Part shown: positions 24,011 through 35,940 of the stretch, in pieces
Numbering within the stretch: position 1 is the first letter of the stretch
Layout of the letters: each line of letters begins with the position of its first letter
DNA from: Dendrobium chrysotoxum
Taxonomy: Eukaryota > Streptophyta > Magnoliopsida > Asparagales > Orchidaceae
Direction: 5' to 3'
Length of the DNA stretch: 64,000 nucleotides
Assembly: GCA_019925795.1 (NCBI GenBank)
Contig: CM034314.1
Location: 31,675,774-31,739,773, forward strand
Made by a program: the position numbers and the translations under genes
The notes under the pieces: generated by a model
Databases searched by the model: none
The model's input: the letters and a program-made list of their open reading frames with translations, nothing else
What the model was told of the DNA's origin: nothing

Positions 24011-25507
24011 TGAAAGTTCGTTAGGGATGTTAAGCCCTTATGAGCAAGTCCCGAGGCTAACCAAATGGGGAGATGAATTGGATATTTAAAAAATTCTTTA
24101 AATAAAAATAAATATCTTTTTATAACTTGTAGCAAAAATGAATTAAATAGATAATAAAAAGACCCATTGCAAATTTCACCCTAGTAGTTAATCACAATAA
24201 AATATAGTGCAGAAAATAATCAGAAAGAACACACCATATTTATATTGATTTGGACCAACCTGACCTACGTCCACTCTTCGGAGGCACCCTCCAAGTATTA
24301 CACTAAACCTTTAGGGACTCTCCTTTAGCCCCCACAGCTAGGCGGAGAAGCCCTTACAAAATCACTTCCTCCTTCCCCGGTGTGGCGGAGAAGCCAGGTC
24401 CATTGACACTAAAGAGATCTTCTTCCAACCAAAACTTCCATCTAGATGACCCTTGAATGCCATGGTACTTAGGTGCAAGCTTGTTAGAGCAACCGTGTGA
24501 ACCCCCTCATACTCCCTCAAAAATCCCCCTTCCAAGGCTCTTCTCCCACTCAAACTCCACCCTTTCCTCTCTCCCTTTCAATCTCTCTCTTCAAGTTTTC
24601 TCCAAAAGAAATAAAGACTCAATGGCTACCAAAGACACTTTCAAAGTCTTTAATAAGCCTTAAATAAAGGGCTTTAAAACCCTTCCAAAACAGTTCTGGT
24701 GGCAAATATTACCCAGGATAATCCTTAGATCGTCAGGTACGATCAGTACAAAATAGCCACTTTAACCAGTACGATCAACATAGTACTGGATCATTATTGC
24801 AACAAATTATTCTTATCGTTCAGGATGATCATTAGATCATCTGAGATGATTAGTTCAAATACACACATATCATCCAGTAGATTGTTCAGGACGTCCAGCT
24901 GATTGGGGAGAATGTGTATAGATCGTCCTGGACGATCCTGCGATCATCCGGGATGATATGATCAATCAGACATTAATTACTCTCCTTAATCACCTGACTA
25001 ATTTAGGCATAATTTGTATGAATCATCTAGGACGATATGGGATCATCTTGTACGATTAGACACATAAAAACAATTTCAAAATCATACCTAAATATGTTGG
25101 CGACTAGGGCTTTGATATCTAAAAGGATCATCTAGGACGATATAAATATCATTCAGGATGATTAGTTCAATGAGTGGATCGTCCAATATGATTTCTTCAA
25201 AAGTTAAACTTCTGGAATTGACAAGCTCTCACTCCCCTTGAGTATGAGTGTACATGATCACAAGCAAGCATACACCCTTACAGGACTTGACTCAAGAAAT
25301 CAAAAAGTGCATCAAATGAGAATTACAAGAATCACACATCATAACCTATTCTACCCGTTCTTGAGCCTTGATTCTTTGTTGGATGGTGCATGTTATTTCC
25401 TGAAATGTTAGAATACACATAAATAAATATACATTCCAAATTTTAGTATATGTGAGCCATAATGTTTGTTATCATCAAAATAAGAACTCGTGAGCCTGAG
25501 TCATAAA
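24011..25507 (-). repeat. copia-3 3' LTR
   Basis: On the minus strand it starts after a CGGGGAAGATT purine tract and ends CGAACTTTCA at 24011, the LTR terminus also seen in copia-1 and copia-2. No primer site follows the end, as expected for a 3' LTR. It contains palindromic GATCGTCC-type half-sites over about 24715-25200, and near 24190-24230 the TGGTGTGTTCTTTCTGATTATTTTC block of the leader. Its start shares TAATG/CATTATG...GCTCACAT with copia-1. Confidence 0.8.
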
Positions 25508-25709
25508 AATCTTCCCCGTTTTAATGATGGCAAAATTATTGGTTGAATTTGCAAACATAAAGCATTTTCTCCTAATCTCCCCCTCACTAAGAAAAGACTT
25601 TTAAAAATAAGGAGAAACATATTTTTTATTTTATTTAAAAAAAACTACACAAATATAACAAAAATAAAACAAACTTTACAAATACAATAGTACGTTCTTC
25701 CCCTTTGAC
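25508..25709 (-). promoter_or_regulatory. Multi-PPT of copia-3
   Basis: Minus-strand purine tracts lie at 25508-25522, 25576-25584 and 25697-25709, with spacing like the three tracts of copia-1. Confidence 0.65.
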
Positions 25710-26171
25710 ATTATCAAAAAGAAGAGGAGCATAGAGAAATGAAACAGAAAAAATAGACTAAAAGATCGAAAACAGTCTTTAATCTGGTGAAAAAATTTTT
25801 GAAAAAATATTTTGAAATATCAAGAATTTTCTTGTAATGAGAAAGTTACCTCGTGATTTTATTCAAAAGCTTAGTATGGCATGTATTGACTACTCACAAC
25901 CCAGAATGATTAGAAATTCAGAAATTGTTAATCCAAGTTTAGGTTTTAAAAAGGCTTAAAAACTTTTTAAGCCAATATCTAAATCAAGGAACAAATTAGA
26001 TAAGGAAACAAAAATCTTTTCGATACTCCTTTCATGAAATATATCTAATATAAGATTAATGCAAAGTAATGAATCATAAATCATGATTTTCAAACTTTAG
26101 TAACGAATTTATCAAAAAGACATGGGTTTTCTAAACTTTAGAGATTTACAAGAAGGGAAGCTAGCTTTTTA

Positions 26172-26336
26172 TGGGCTTATTTTGTGCCTCTTTTTATTTT
26201 GGTGCTCTTTGCGCATCTTTTGATTTTTGATACACTTTATGTATGTTTACAGTTTGGCGACATTACGCATCTTTTCATCTTTGGGCTCATTTTGTGCCTC
26301 TTTTCATTTTGGTGCTCTTTGCGCATCTTTTATAAG
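26172..26336 (-). repeat. Mini-hairpin array, copia-3 copy
   Basis: Six units are read on the minus strand, including GATGCGCAAAGAGCACC (twice), GAGGCACAAAATGAGCCC and a CATACATAAAGTGTATC unit. Unit order matches copia-2. Confidence 0.75.
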
Positions 26337-26975
26337 CTTCCTTCCTTTCATAATCGTTAAGAATCTTAGCTATGAAATTACCTTCCAGTCATAAGAGAAG
26401 ATAAAACTCACTCTCTGCAATAATGAGGATTAATTCACAAAATAAAAACCATATATCATATGATAAGTGCAATCACCTGATTAAGAAAAATATAATAATG
26501 ATTCAAAGCTTTGAAAACACTATTCATATTAGATAGATTACTGTAGGAAGATAAAATAGATCTCTATTTCAAAAACTAACTTTTTAATTTTGAAGAAAAT
26601 TTTTATCCAAAAGAAATAATACACCATTAAAGGAGTTAGAGGAAGAGAAACAATCATTAACGTTTCTTCCCTTTAACAGATTCAGAGGAGTCAATCACTG
26701 CTTATAAGCTTCCAAATAAAAATAAGGCAAAACTCACAGTCAGAAATCAAGTTTATCTGTAGTAGTAAGCAGTGATCTGACTTCGAAGAAAAGTAGTAAA
26801 TTAAGAACAAGTAGGAAATCGCATCAAAATAAATACTCAAATCAGAAAAATAACAATAACAAAAAGAAAATTAGCAGAGAATAAAAACAAACATAAAATA
26901 GATAATCAAATCAAACAAAAAACTAATAGAAATAAAATGAAAAATAAGAAATTCAAAAATCAGCAGTCATCAGAT

Positions 26976-27101
26976 TCATGCATTTATGTCAATCACACCC
27001 AATCTGGTCCTCAGAATGTTGAATGAGTCAAAGGCTAGTGGTTTAGTAAAGATGTCAGCCAGTTGATTATTAGTTGCTACATGGTGTAGCTCAATGTCCC
27101 T
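26976..27101 (-). pseudogene. copia-3 RNase H C-terminus, truncated by copia-2
   Basis: The last roughly 41 codons of a copia pol, ending in TGA at 26978-26976. They read NNQLADIFTKPLAFDSF and LRTRLGVIDINA, matching the end of copia-2 RNase H (58300-58419). Everything upstream is displaced by the copia-2 insertion. Confidence 0.85.
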
Positions 27102-27364
27102 TTATTATAAATCTGGTTTCAAAAAGTATAGTTTTGATGATGACAAATATGTTTATATTTTATTTTGCTTGGCTAACCCATTTCAGGTATAAAAGATCAA
27201 AAGCAACTCAAGCCAACTCAAGATCGGGTCCAAGTGTGTCTAAATGTATTATTTTCCTTTTCTTGAGTCAAATGTAATGTAATTGATCCCCTAGCTAAGT
27301 AACATTGCACACACACACTCTGGGGCAGAGCTTGAGTGAATTAGAGTTTCTGTTCAATTTTTGT

Positions 27365-28015
27365 TCAGATCGTCCTGGATGATATTCACGTCGTCCTCGA
27401 CGATCAAGTGAAAATAAAAATCCTAATTAGGGCAACCAAGTTAATTCTGTCTGATTTAGTCGATCATTCTGGATGATCCATTGATCGTACGGGATGATTG
27501 GCTCAAATCAGAAATTCTCAGCCACTAGATCAAGTTAGGCAAGTTTTATTTTTAGAGATTTTATCTGATCGTCCCGGATGATAAGTGTATCGTCTTGAAT
27601 GATCCAGTACAATCATGCCTAAATAAGTATGGTGATTAAGGAAAGCAAATAATACTTAATTGATACGATCATATCGTTCAGGATGATCGCAAGATCGTCT
27701 GGGACGACCATGATCATCCAATGTATTTTACCTGTACGTCTAGAACAGTGATCAGGACGATTTTGGCACTTTTTGAACTGATCATACAAGATGATATTAG
27801 TATCATCCTGGATGATCAAGTCATTTTTAGGTCATCTAACACAAGTTTCTCTACACGACCAGAGCAGTCTTTTAGATGAAATTCCTTAATTTACACCAAT
27901 CGTCCCGGATGATCTGAACAATTTTTTTTACTGATCGTCCAGAAGAGCCAGATCATCCAGGCTGAAACATATGAATTAATCGTACAGGATGATCTATCAA
28001 TCATCCTAGATAATA
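27365..28015 (+). promoter_or_regulatory. Dense palindromic half-site array ahead of the copia-2 TATA box (5' LTR)
   Basis: Many copies of GATCGTCC / GGACGATC and close variants (GATCATCC, GGATGATC) lie singly or as back-to-back palindromes such as ATCATCCTGGATGATC near 27803. The array ends about 45 bases before TATAAAAG, a position suited to a promoter or enhancer. Confidence 0.75.
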
Positions 28016-28057
28016 TTGGCCGACAAGTTGAGATTTAGGGAAAATTTTGAGCCCTCC

Positions 28058-28065
28058 TATAAAAG
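28058..28065 (+). promoter_or_regulatory. TATA box, copia-2 5' LTR
   Basis: TATAAAAG, also at 62596-62603 in the 3' LTR at the same relative place. Transcription would start near 28090, at the top of a leader of about 650 bases. Confidence 0.7.
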
Positions 28066-28281
28066 ATCTTTTTCTTCCAACAAGAAAAATCTTTTACCAC
28101 TTTCCTTTACAGAAAAACCCTAGAGAGAGAGAGTTTGGGAGAGAGAGGGAGGATCTTATGTGGGGAAGTTTGTGAGGGATTCACAAAGGTTGCTCCAAGC
28201 AAGGATCAGAGTTATCTTCTCCGTTCGTCATCTCTCGTGCTTTCGGTGTTTTCAATGGGAGGATGATTCGCAAGAAGATCC

Positions 28282-28400
28282 GGGTTCTCTGCCCGCTTCA
28301 GGTGGAAGCGAAATGAGTTCGGGTTCTCTGCCCGCTTCTGGAGGAAGCAAAAGGAGTTCAGGTTCTCTTCCTACCGGGTTGGTGAAAAGGAGTTTTGTAC
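28282..28400 (+). repeat. 39 bp tandem repeat in LTR leader (5' LTR)
   Basis: Units start at 28282, 28321 and 28360 (the last partial), with core GTTCTCTGCCCGCTTC. The period is a multiple of three, so one frame reads GSLPASGGS(E/K)(M/R)SS repeatedly. The 3' LTR has the same array near 62825-62940. Confidence 0.85.
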
Positions 28401-28745
28401 AGGCTTCTCCGTCTTGCTATGGGAGCAAAAGGAGAGTCACTTTTGTGTTATTGTAATACCCGGAGGAGAGGCTCTGGGAGTGGACGTAGGTCAAGTTGAC
28501 CGAATTACTATAAAATATGGTGTGTTCTTTCTGATTATTTTTTGCACTTTAGTTTTCTGTAATTATCTGCTTAGGTGAAATCTGTGGTTGATCTTTTCGT
28601 TTATTTGTTTACTTATTTTCGCTGCATATCATCGAAAAGATTTTTCCTGTTGCCCTCAAATTTTTAAATAACCAATTCACCCCCCCTCTTGGTTAGCCTC
28701 GAGACTGGATCATCAGGGCTTAACATCCCTATCGACCTTTCAAGT

Positions 28746-28757
28746 GGTATTAGAGAG
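28746..28757 (+). promoter_or_regulatory. copia-2 primer-binding site (tRNA-iMet type)
   Basis: TGGTATTAGAGA, one change from the usual TGGTATCAGAG complement of initiator tRNA-Met, two bases after the LTR end. Confidence 0.85.
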
Positions 28758-28800
28758 GGATTCATAAAATCTAGTTTTGAAAAACTTTTGAATTTGATCC

Positions 28801-30597
28801 ATGGCTAACTTTGGTAATTGTAATACTACTGAAGGTTATTCAATTACATGACCGCCATTATTTGATAACATACCTTTTGATTTTTGGAAAACTCGTATGT
28901 CCACTTTTCTTCAATTAATTGATTATCGCATGTGGATGCTCTTCAAGGATGGTTATGAACCACCGTTTAGAATGATTAACAATGTTAAAATTGAACTGCC
29001 TTTCTCTGATTGGACTTTTGATGATCGTGACATAGCCTAACTAAATGTAAAATATTTGAACTATTTTTTCTGTGCTTTAAAATCTGAGGATTACATGCGT
29101 GTTTCTACTTGTACAAATGGTAAAGAAATTTGGGATAGATTGTGCATCACTTATGAATGTACAACTGAAGTCAAACAGTCTAGGTTAAACATATTGCTGC
29201 ATGACTACAAACTTTTTCGCATGAAACCTACTAGGTCTATTTCTGAAATGTATACTAGGTTCACTCAAATTGTCAGTTCTTTGCATTCTCTAGGAAGTGA
29301 ACTTATAAATTATGAAAAAGTGAAGAAGATTTTGAGATGTTTGACTTCTTTATTTAATGCTAAAATAACTACACTTACTGAATCGAAAGACTTGAGCAAT
29401 TATTCTATTGATAACTTACTTGGGTCACTCATTGCTTACGAGCAAGGGGTGAACCAAAGACAGTTTAATGCAGGTGAGAAGAAGAAGGAGAAAACTGTGG
29501 TGCTGAAGGCCAAGGAAACTGACACTGATTCTTCCAGGTCTGATAGGGATGATGTTGCCTTAATCACTAGGCAATTCAAAAGCTTTCTAATGAATAAATA
29601 TAAGAACTTTCAGAAGTAGAATAAGGGTAAGTCTAGAAAAAATTATAATGGTTCATTTGATACTATTTGTTTTGAATGTAGGAAGCCTGGACACATTAAA
29701 GTTGATTATCCTACACTTAAAGCTCACCCAAGCAAGAAAAAGGGTGAGGATAAACCAAAATTCAGGAAGGACAAGAAAAGGATTCAAAAGGCATTCTTGG
29801 CAGATTCCGCATCCAACTCTTCTGAGACTGAAGCTGAAGAGGAGGAAACCAACTTGTGTTTGATGGAAGATGATCATCCTGGTCAGTTTGACCAAGAAGA
29901 GGTATGTAAGCTTACTTATGATTAATTATTTCAAGTGTCTTAAAGATTTCATGCATCGTATAGGAAGCTTAAAAAAACTCATGCTAACCTGAAACTAGAA
30001 TTTTTGAATTTTCAAAAAGGGCATGATTCTGTAGTTAAAGATCATTCCACACTTGACAACAATTACATGTCTTCACTTAATGAATTTGATGAACTGAACA
30101 AAAAGTATTCTGATCTGATTACTGAGCATAATTCATTGAAAACCTCGCATGTTGATTTAGAAATAGCTTTTAAAAAATTAGACAACATGGCATGTGAAGT
30201 GGAGAGTAGTAATGGAGCTTTAAAATTTGAAATTATAAGTCTTAACAAGGATAATGAATTTTTAAGAGTAAAAATCAGTGCTTTTGTGAAAAATGAAATA
30301 CCTCCTACTTTTGCACAGTTTTATGCACCTCCACCTTTTGAAGAATTTGTTTCAAAATCATCAAAGCATGTTTTATACGAACCTAGGAGGAGGCACTATC
30401 ACCCACATAGGTTAGTTAACCCTTTTCTAGGTGTTAGATATTTTTCTTGTGGCATGTTAGGACATATTTCTCACACCTGCATTGTTCACAGTAGAACACT
30501 TTGGGTGTGGAGGCCAAATTATCTTTTTCACAGCACAACACACATGCATTACATTCTTCTTTTCATAAGAAGGAACCCAAACCTATTTGGTTCTTAA
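28801..30597 (+). pseudogene. copia-2 gag with coiled coil and two zinc knuckles, decayed
   Basis: ATG at 28801 begins a frame that aligns with UBN2-type gag. PPLFDNIPFDFWKTRM near the N-terminus is preceded by a TGA (28849), and a TAA follows near 29038. The frame is then open over 29056-29619. The first knuckle (about 29670-29715, CFECRKPGH) has tyrosine for its last cysteine. A lysine-rich linker and an acidic segment follow, then a long heptad-like region (30004-30300, EFDELNKKYSDL, LEIAFKKLDN). The second knuckle (FSCGMLGHISHTC, about 30447-30480) is intact. A coiled coil plus a second knuckle is a layout I associate with SIRE1-like gag. Stops make the protein non-functional. Confidence 0.85.
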
Positions 30598-30872
30598 ATC
30601 TGATGTTTGATTATTTTATAGGTGTGTTCTCACACAAGATCTCGTGAGAGCATGTGGTACCTGGACAGTGGATGTTTAAGACACTTGACTAGAGATGCAA
30701 ATCAGTTTATTTCACTGGAGGTAAGGTTACACTTGCAGATAACACCACCAGGAGGGTGGTAGGTTCAGGTATAATTGGTGATTCAAAGAATTTAATGATT
30801 GACAATATTTTGCTTGTAGATGGACTGAAACACAACCTGCTGAGCATCAGTCAACTCTATGACAAAGGATAC
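30598..30872 (+). pseudogene. copia-2 pol, protease segment, cut by Ogre-A
   Basis: The segment reads MWYLDSGCLRHLT with the aspartic protease D-S-G triad (Asp codon 30664-30666). After a frameshift near 30720 come GSGIIGD and HNLLSISQLYDKG, the usual link between protease and integrase. Reading stops at 30872 where Ogre-A inserted. The continuation (NIKFLPS...) resumes at about 55646. Confidence 0.85.
30868..30872 (+). repeat. Ogre-A target-site duplication, left
   Basis: GATAC here and GATAT at 55641-55645. A 5 bp duplication with one mismatch is the size expected for gypsy integrase. Confidence 0.75.
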
Positions 30873-33000
30873 TGTTGACCTTATTATTCGAGGTCAATTT
30901 CCCTAGAATTAATCTCTAGTACCTAGGTCTTCATAGCCTAGTATAGACGTCGCCCTTAGGATTTCTCTTAGGTGGATGCCCACTGATGTAGTGTTGACTC
31001 GGCTGTTTTATTCGACCCAAATCAAAAATCAATTCAATCTAAATCTAATTCAACTCCAAACTAAACTCAAATTGACTCATCTCAAACCAAGTTTGATTTA
31101 AAGGACAATAGCCTCGATTAGCCCGAACTGACTCACCCCGAGCCATTTAAAATTGAATCGAAACTAATCAAATTAAATATTTTAATTCGAACCAAAATTC
31201 ACTAAGTTAACACTCTAACATTATTAAAATTAACTCTATATTCTTCATTAATAAATAAAATATTAAAATCATTTAAATAATGTTCAAATAAATATGTATC
31301 TTAAATTAATAAATTCTAATAGAGTAAATTTACTAAAAAAAAATCAAATCAAATTATTTATTTTAAGACTTTCTAATAAATCTCTTAAAATCAAATCTCT
31401 AATTAATGACCTAAAATAAATAATCTTAACACCTTAAACTAATTAAGAGGTAGTTAGGGCTGGTTCTAACCCTGCCCCCATCCACGATCTCCTAGACAAT
31501 TCGCAAAACGGAACTCCCATCCCATTCGGACAAAAACCGCCCAGGCCCACTGCCATTCGTAAGAAGCAAACTCTCTTTTCCTCTCTGGATTTCGCAAGGC
31601 CAGCTCCCTCTCACGCTGGTTCGTTCGCAAGTCCCCCAGGCGAAGACCCCCTGCTCGGCCTTGTTGTTCCAGTTCATGAACTCCAACCTCGTCGCCTTCT
31701 CTGGTTTGATTCGCACAGCCCTAGCCGTCACTTCCCCTTGCACAAGTAGACAAACACCCTAACTGAGACCCTTACTTCCTCTGCCCTAGCTAACGAAGGA
31801 AATCTCCTCAATCTTGGGTATATTTTCTACATCCTCTTCCTCACCTTACTTTTCCATTTTCTTTTCTTTTATTTCTTCCATATCCATTCTTGATCTTCTT
31901 CCTTGCTTTTCTCTTCCCCATTTGACAAGCTACAGCAATGTATATATTTTCTCTTCAAAATAAGAAGTGGTAAAGTTTGTTTTGTCAATGTTATCATCTG
32001 ATGGAGTTTTCTTTCATTTACACCTTTGATATATAAAGGTGTTTGAGTCTATGTCTATTAAGAAATGGTTTTGGTAAATCATAGACAACATTAGTTTTCT
32101 TTTTATTTATTTATTTTATTTTATTTTCTTCCCTCTTGGCAATTAGAAAAGTAATGAAGATTTGTGGGAATTGTTGTTTCCATGTGAAATGGTTGCTTAA
32201 TGTATAAATGACTTGTCTATACCTACATATCAACCATTTCCTGTGACTATCTGTATAAGTTCTCTCACGTTTGAATGCTTTTGTTTTGATTACAATATAT
32301 GGGTTTTCCTCCGTTGAAGTTTCAAGATCATAAAGAGGGGTTATTATCATCTCTCTGAAGGCTTATATTTTTGACTTCCTGTGAGCCGAGCATGTATGGT
32401 TTTTTTTTAAAGGCATTTTGCACGGGTTAATGTCTCGATGGGTCACTTCCCGAAATAAGATTGTATAGTTCTGAAGTGCTATTTCAATAAGAAATTGTGT
32501 GTGTGTGTGTGTGCTGATTTTCACTCTTTTACTTTCCAAACTATTTTCAATGAAGCAAATGTGGATTTGCATGACTTTTGTTCTCCAAACTTATTTCAAT
32601 GGCAAGCATTCGTGAGTCTTTTGCGAAGTACTTTAGAGAGGTATTGGAGAATATTCATGTGCTACAAATGTGAGTTTTGCAATAGATCCAAATATGATAT
32701 TGCTTATTTCTTTTAAATTACATTTGGGGAAAATTTGGAGTTGTGGAGTAGACATATAAGGAATTGTGGTGGAAAACATTTGATGAGAAATCTTATGCAG
32801 GTTGTCTTTCATGCTATACAAATTTGTTATCTCTTCATATTTTTGGGAAAAGGAGGGGGTTGGAAAAGTGAACTTTGCATTGTCTTGCTTAAATGAAGTG
32901 GGTGATTTTGAAAGGTAGAGTGTTTTGAAAAGAGTGTATGTTGAATAGTAAATGTATGAGCTTTGAATAGTGAAAAGTATAATTTCGGAAAGGTGAGGTG

Positions 33001-33900
33001 TATATGAGTGTTGGAAAATGTTTGTGTTGAATAATGGAGTGTGTGAGTGTTGAGTAGCGAAGTGTAAATGTTGAAAGAGTGTGAATGTTGAAAGGGTGTG
33101 TGTTTTGGGAGATGATATATTTTGGGAAAGTGGGTATTAGAAAGTGTGTGGATTTTAAAAGATTGAGTTTCATATAGGTTGAAAAGCAGAGCTTGTGGGT
33201 GATTTGAAAAGTGGATCTCAAGTGTATGTCTTCGAAAAGTAATATGTGTTTGCTAAAGAAAAGTGACGTGTGTGTTTTTATGGTGATTGTGTGATCTTTG
33301 GGAGACGAAAGGTGTATGTTTTGAAATGTAAACTTGTAAATGAGTAGTAGTGAAGTGTTGAAGGTTTGTAAAAATGTATATGAACCTTGGGAAGTGTATC
33401 ATGTATTAAAAAGTGAGGTGAAATATGTACTGGAATGAAGCGTGTAAAAGTGTGTTAGTGAAATGTTATGCGTAGGCATGAAATGTAAAGTGTATGTGAA
33501 GTGCATAAATGTTTAAATGTAAAAGTAAAGTAAAATGTGTGTGTATATGTATCGAAAATTGTTTTGTGGGTGTGTGTGTGTATGTTGGAAAGTGAAATGA
33601 AGTGTTTTGATAAGCGAAAGGTTGATTATTGAAAGATGAAGTGTGTGGTGTGTGAGAAGTGGGAAGTAGAGATTGTATATCTTAAAAGTGAAAGTGTAGG
33701 TTGGAAATGTATTGTGTGAAAAATGTGAAAAGTAAAGTGTTGGGATGTTGAAAAGTGACATGTGCGTATGTGTATTTGGAAAGTGGAGTGGGTGAGTTTT
33801 GAATAGTAAAGTGTAAATGTTGGAGGTGGATTTTGAAAGGTGAAAAGAGAAATGTGGGGTTTCAAAGAGTAGTGTGTTGAAAGTGCTTGTATTAAAGAAT
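33001..33900 (+). repeat. C-depleted, GTG/GAAA-rich low-complexity block of the Ogre-A LTR
   Basis: The + strand is built from G, A and T. In 33001-33180 I count only two C. Loose motifs such as GTGTTGAAAAGTG and AGTGTGTG recur without a fixed period. The block is repeated in the 3' LTR at about 50820-51790. Confidence 0.8.
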
Positions 33901-35802
33901 AGTTGGTTTGGGTAAAGGTTGAAAAGCAATGACTCTCTCTTTCTCTCTCACTACCTCTCTTTTTCTTCTTTTACTACTCTCCTTTCTTGTGCCTCGAGGT
34001 AATTGTTGAAAAATAAATAGTCTGCTTTCAAAAGGGAACTGCTTAAAAGGTTGACAGCTTGCGTCGGTCTTCAAGCCCGAAGAAAGGTACATTTTATTTT
34101 TAATAAATTTTAATTATTTTTTATTAATTATTAAATGTGCTTCTAATTCACTATTTTCTTGTCTTTATTTGCATGAACTGTGAGGAATGGTACCAATCAA
34201 GTGAACAAGAGGAAGCAGATTAAAGGTGTCAGTCGCCTCTATCCAACCGCGTAGAGGTGCTACGGGCGAAATCCATCGAGTCATAGCCCCCGGTGTGTAG
34301 TTTTCTTAAAACTTAGAAAGCCCCTAGGAGGCCGTGGTGTGTTTTGTGTGAACTCCTCCCCTCTAGGTCCTTGTAGCAACTTCAAATTTATTAGGATTAT
34401 TTATTTTATTTTAGATCCTTAAACCTCTTTACACGTGCGTAAAGTCCTAAGGGTTAGTGATATTAGAATTCTTTTCATTCCATATAACATTAGTGACATC
34501 TAAGGACAAAATTAAGGATTGAGTCCTAGAGAACTTAGACTTAGGATGCATGCACACTTTAGGGTAGAAATACATAACATAGAAAATTTAGTGACAGTCC
34601 CTTTAGGATCAGTATATATTATTAATATAACCTTAATTAATTCTAATCCAAATTAAGCAACCAGTTAATGAAAATTTCAAGTACACTAACAATAATTCAG
34701 ATAAAAATACACGAAAATTGTATAATCCTTAATAACTAAGTCATAATTAACACACATAACCACTAGGAGATTAAATTTGAACATAAAAATAAAATTGAAT
34801 CTAATTAATATGTTAAGCATCTTATAATAAAATAATAACAAAATAAAATCTTCAAACTTCAATAAATCATCAACAATTTAATAAATCATTAACAAATTAA
34901 ATAAAATTATTAAAATTTTAATAAAATATCAACACTTTAATGAGTCAATTAAAATTTTAATAAATGATTTAAAATTAACAAAATATTAAAATATTTAATA
35001 AATCATTTGAAAATTTCAATAAATCATTAATTAAAATAATCTGAATAAAAAAATGGTTAATTCAAATACACTAAAGAACAAATCCTATTAATCAACTTTA
35101 ACAATCAAAATTCAATTTAAAAGAAAATTCAAAATAGTAAAGATACTAAAACTTAAATCTAAACTAAAATTCCCTTTGACCCTTCAACAAATCAATTTCA
35201 ATTGATTAGAAAAGTTCAACTAAAAGTAAACTCAGGATATATCCAGACCACACAGCCTACCACACACACTTAAATTTGTTTGCTAGGACAACCGACTCTA
35301 ATTTTAGGTTAGGCCGGTGTTTACTTTCTTGCTGCTGTGTGACGGGCTTTCTCGTGGTTTTCATTGCATGCTGTTTGTAAAAATGATTGGTATGTATGTT
35401 TATTTATTTATATCTGTAATCTGAGAAATAATGTGATGGGCGATAGATTACCCCTAAGTTAGGAACGATCTGGATGCTCAGAAAACTTTATGCAGGTGGC
35501 CATGCTCGTGTAGGGCTGAATTAAATGGGGGCAAATTAAAGATTTAAATTAACATAAATTTTTTGCAGGTGCTTCAGAAAATGCTAAGCCCCGTTAAAAT
35601 TAAAAGAGCATGGCCAAGTGTGGCTGATAAATTTAATGTGAATAAATAACTGTTTGGAAATGATTTTATTATAAATGTCTAGGATAACCCTGCAGGTGTG
35701 TTTAGATTTTCTTTTTCTTTCTGAGATGTAAATGTAATTATTTGTTAAAGTCAAGTGTTGTGAAAGTGATTCAAAAGTGGGATATCACACCCAACTCGAA
35801 AT

Positions 35803-35930
35803 CCAAAGAGAAGAGAATGTCCCTTAAGGGAGTATTCTCTTCTATTTGGAAAGCCAAGTTAGGGCAGTTCTAATATCCAAAGAGAAAAGAAAATACCCCT
35901 TCGGGGATGAGTTTCTTTTCATTTGGATAT
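35803..35930 (+). repeat. Paired hairpins in Ogre-A 5' LTR
   Basis: Hairpin 1 (35803-35849) has outer CCAAA/TTTGG, stem AAGAGAAT/ATTCTCTT and a CCCTTAAGGG palindrome at the tip. Hairpin 2 (35873-35930) has outer ATATCCAAA/TTTGGATAT, an A-rich/T-rich middle and a CCCC-TTC-GGGG tip. The 3' LTR copies are at 53660-53706 and 53730-53787. Confidence 0.8.
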
Positions 35931-35940
35931 CCAGGCCCGG

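Larger units (their letters stand above)
24011..27102 (-). mobile_element. copia-3: 3' end of an old Sirevirus-like copia element
   Basis: On the minus strand it comprises the last RNase H codons (27101-26976), a non-coding tail with the mini-hairpin array and three purine tracts, and a 1.5 kb 3' LTR. It stops abruptly at 27102, where the copia-2 LTR begins, so copia-2 inserted into it. The rest of its pol should lie beyond the right end of copia-2, outside the window. Confidence 0.85.
27103..28743 (+). repeat. copia-2 5' LTR
   Basis: Matches 61616-63255 throughout. It ends CGACCTTTCA, two bases before the primer site. It includes the palindromic array (27365-28015), TATA box, a GA-rich leader start (28120-28150), a 39 bp tandem repeat and the CACCCCCCCTCTTGGTTAGCC block. 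Confidence 0.9.

Noticed and set aside
24362..24663. Small ORFs on both strands near 24362-24663
   Set aside because: They fall in the leader part of the copia-3 LTR, correspond to the GA/CT-rich leader of the other LTRs and have no independent support.
31492..31743. Minus-strand ORF in the GC-richer block of the Ogre-A LTR (and 49319-49597)
   Set aside because: The two LTR copies differ by frameshifts and stops, with no domain, so they are chance ORFs.
33513..33929. Long minus-strand ORFs rich in His, Thr, Phe and Leu in the Ogre-A LTRs (also 32889-33221 and 51430-51905)
   Set aside because: They follow from the C-poor + strand, which removes stop codons on the other strand. The composition is biased and no motif is present.
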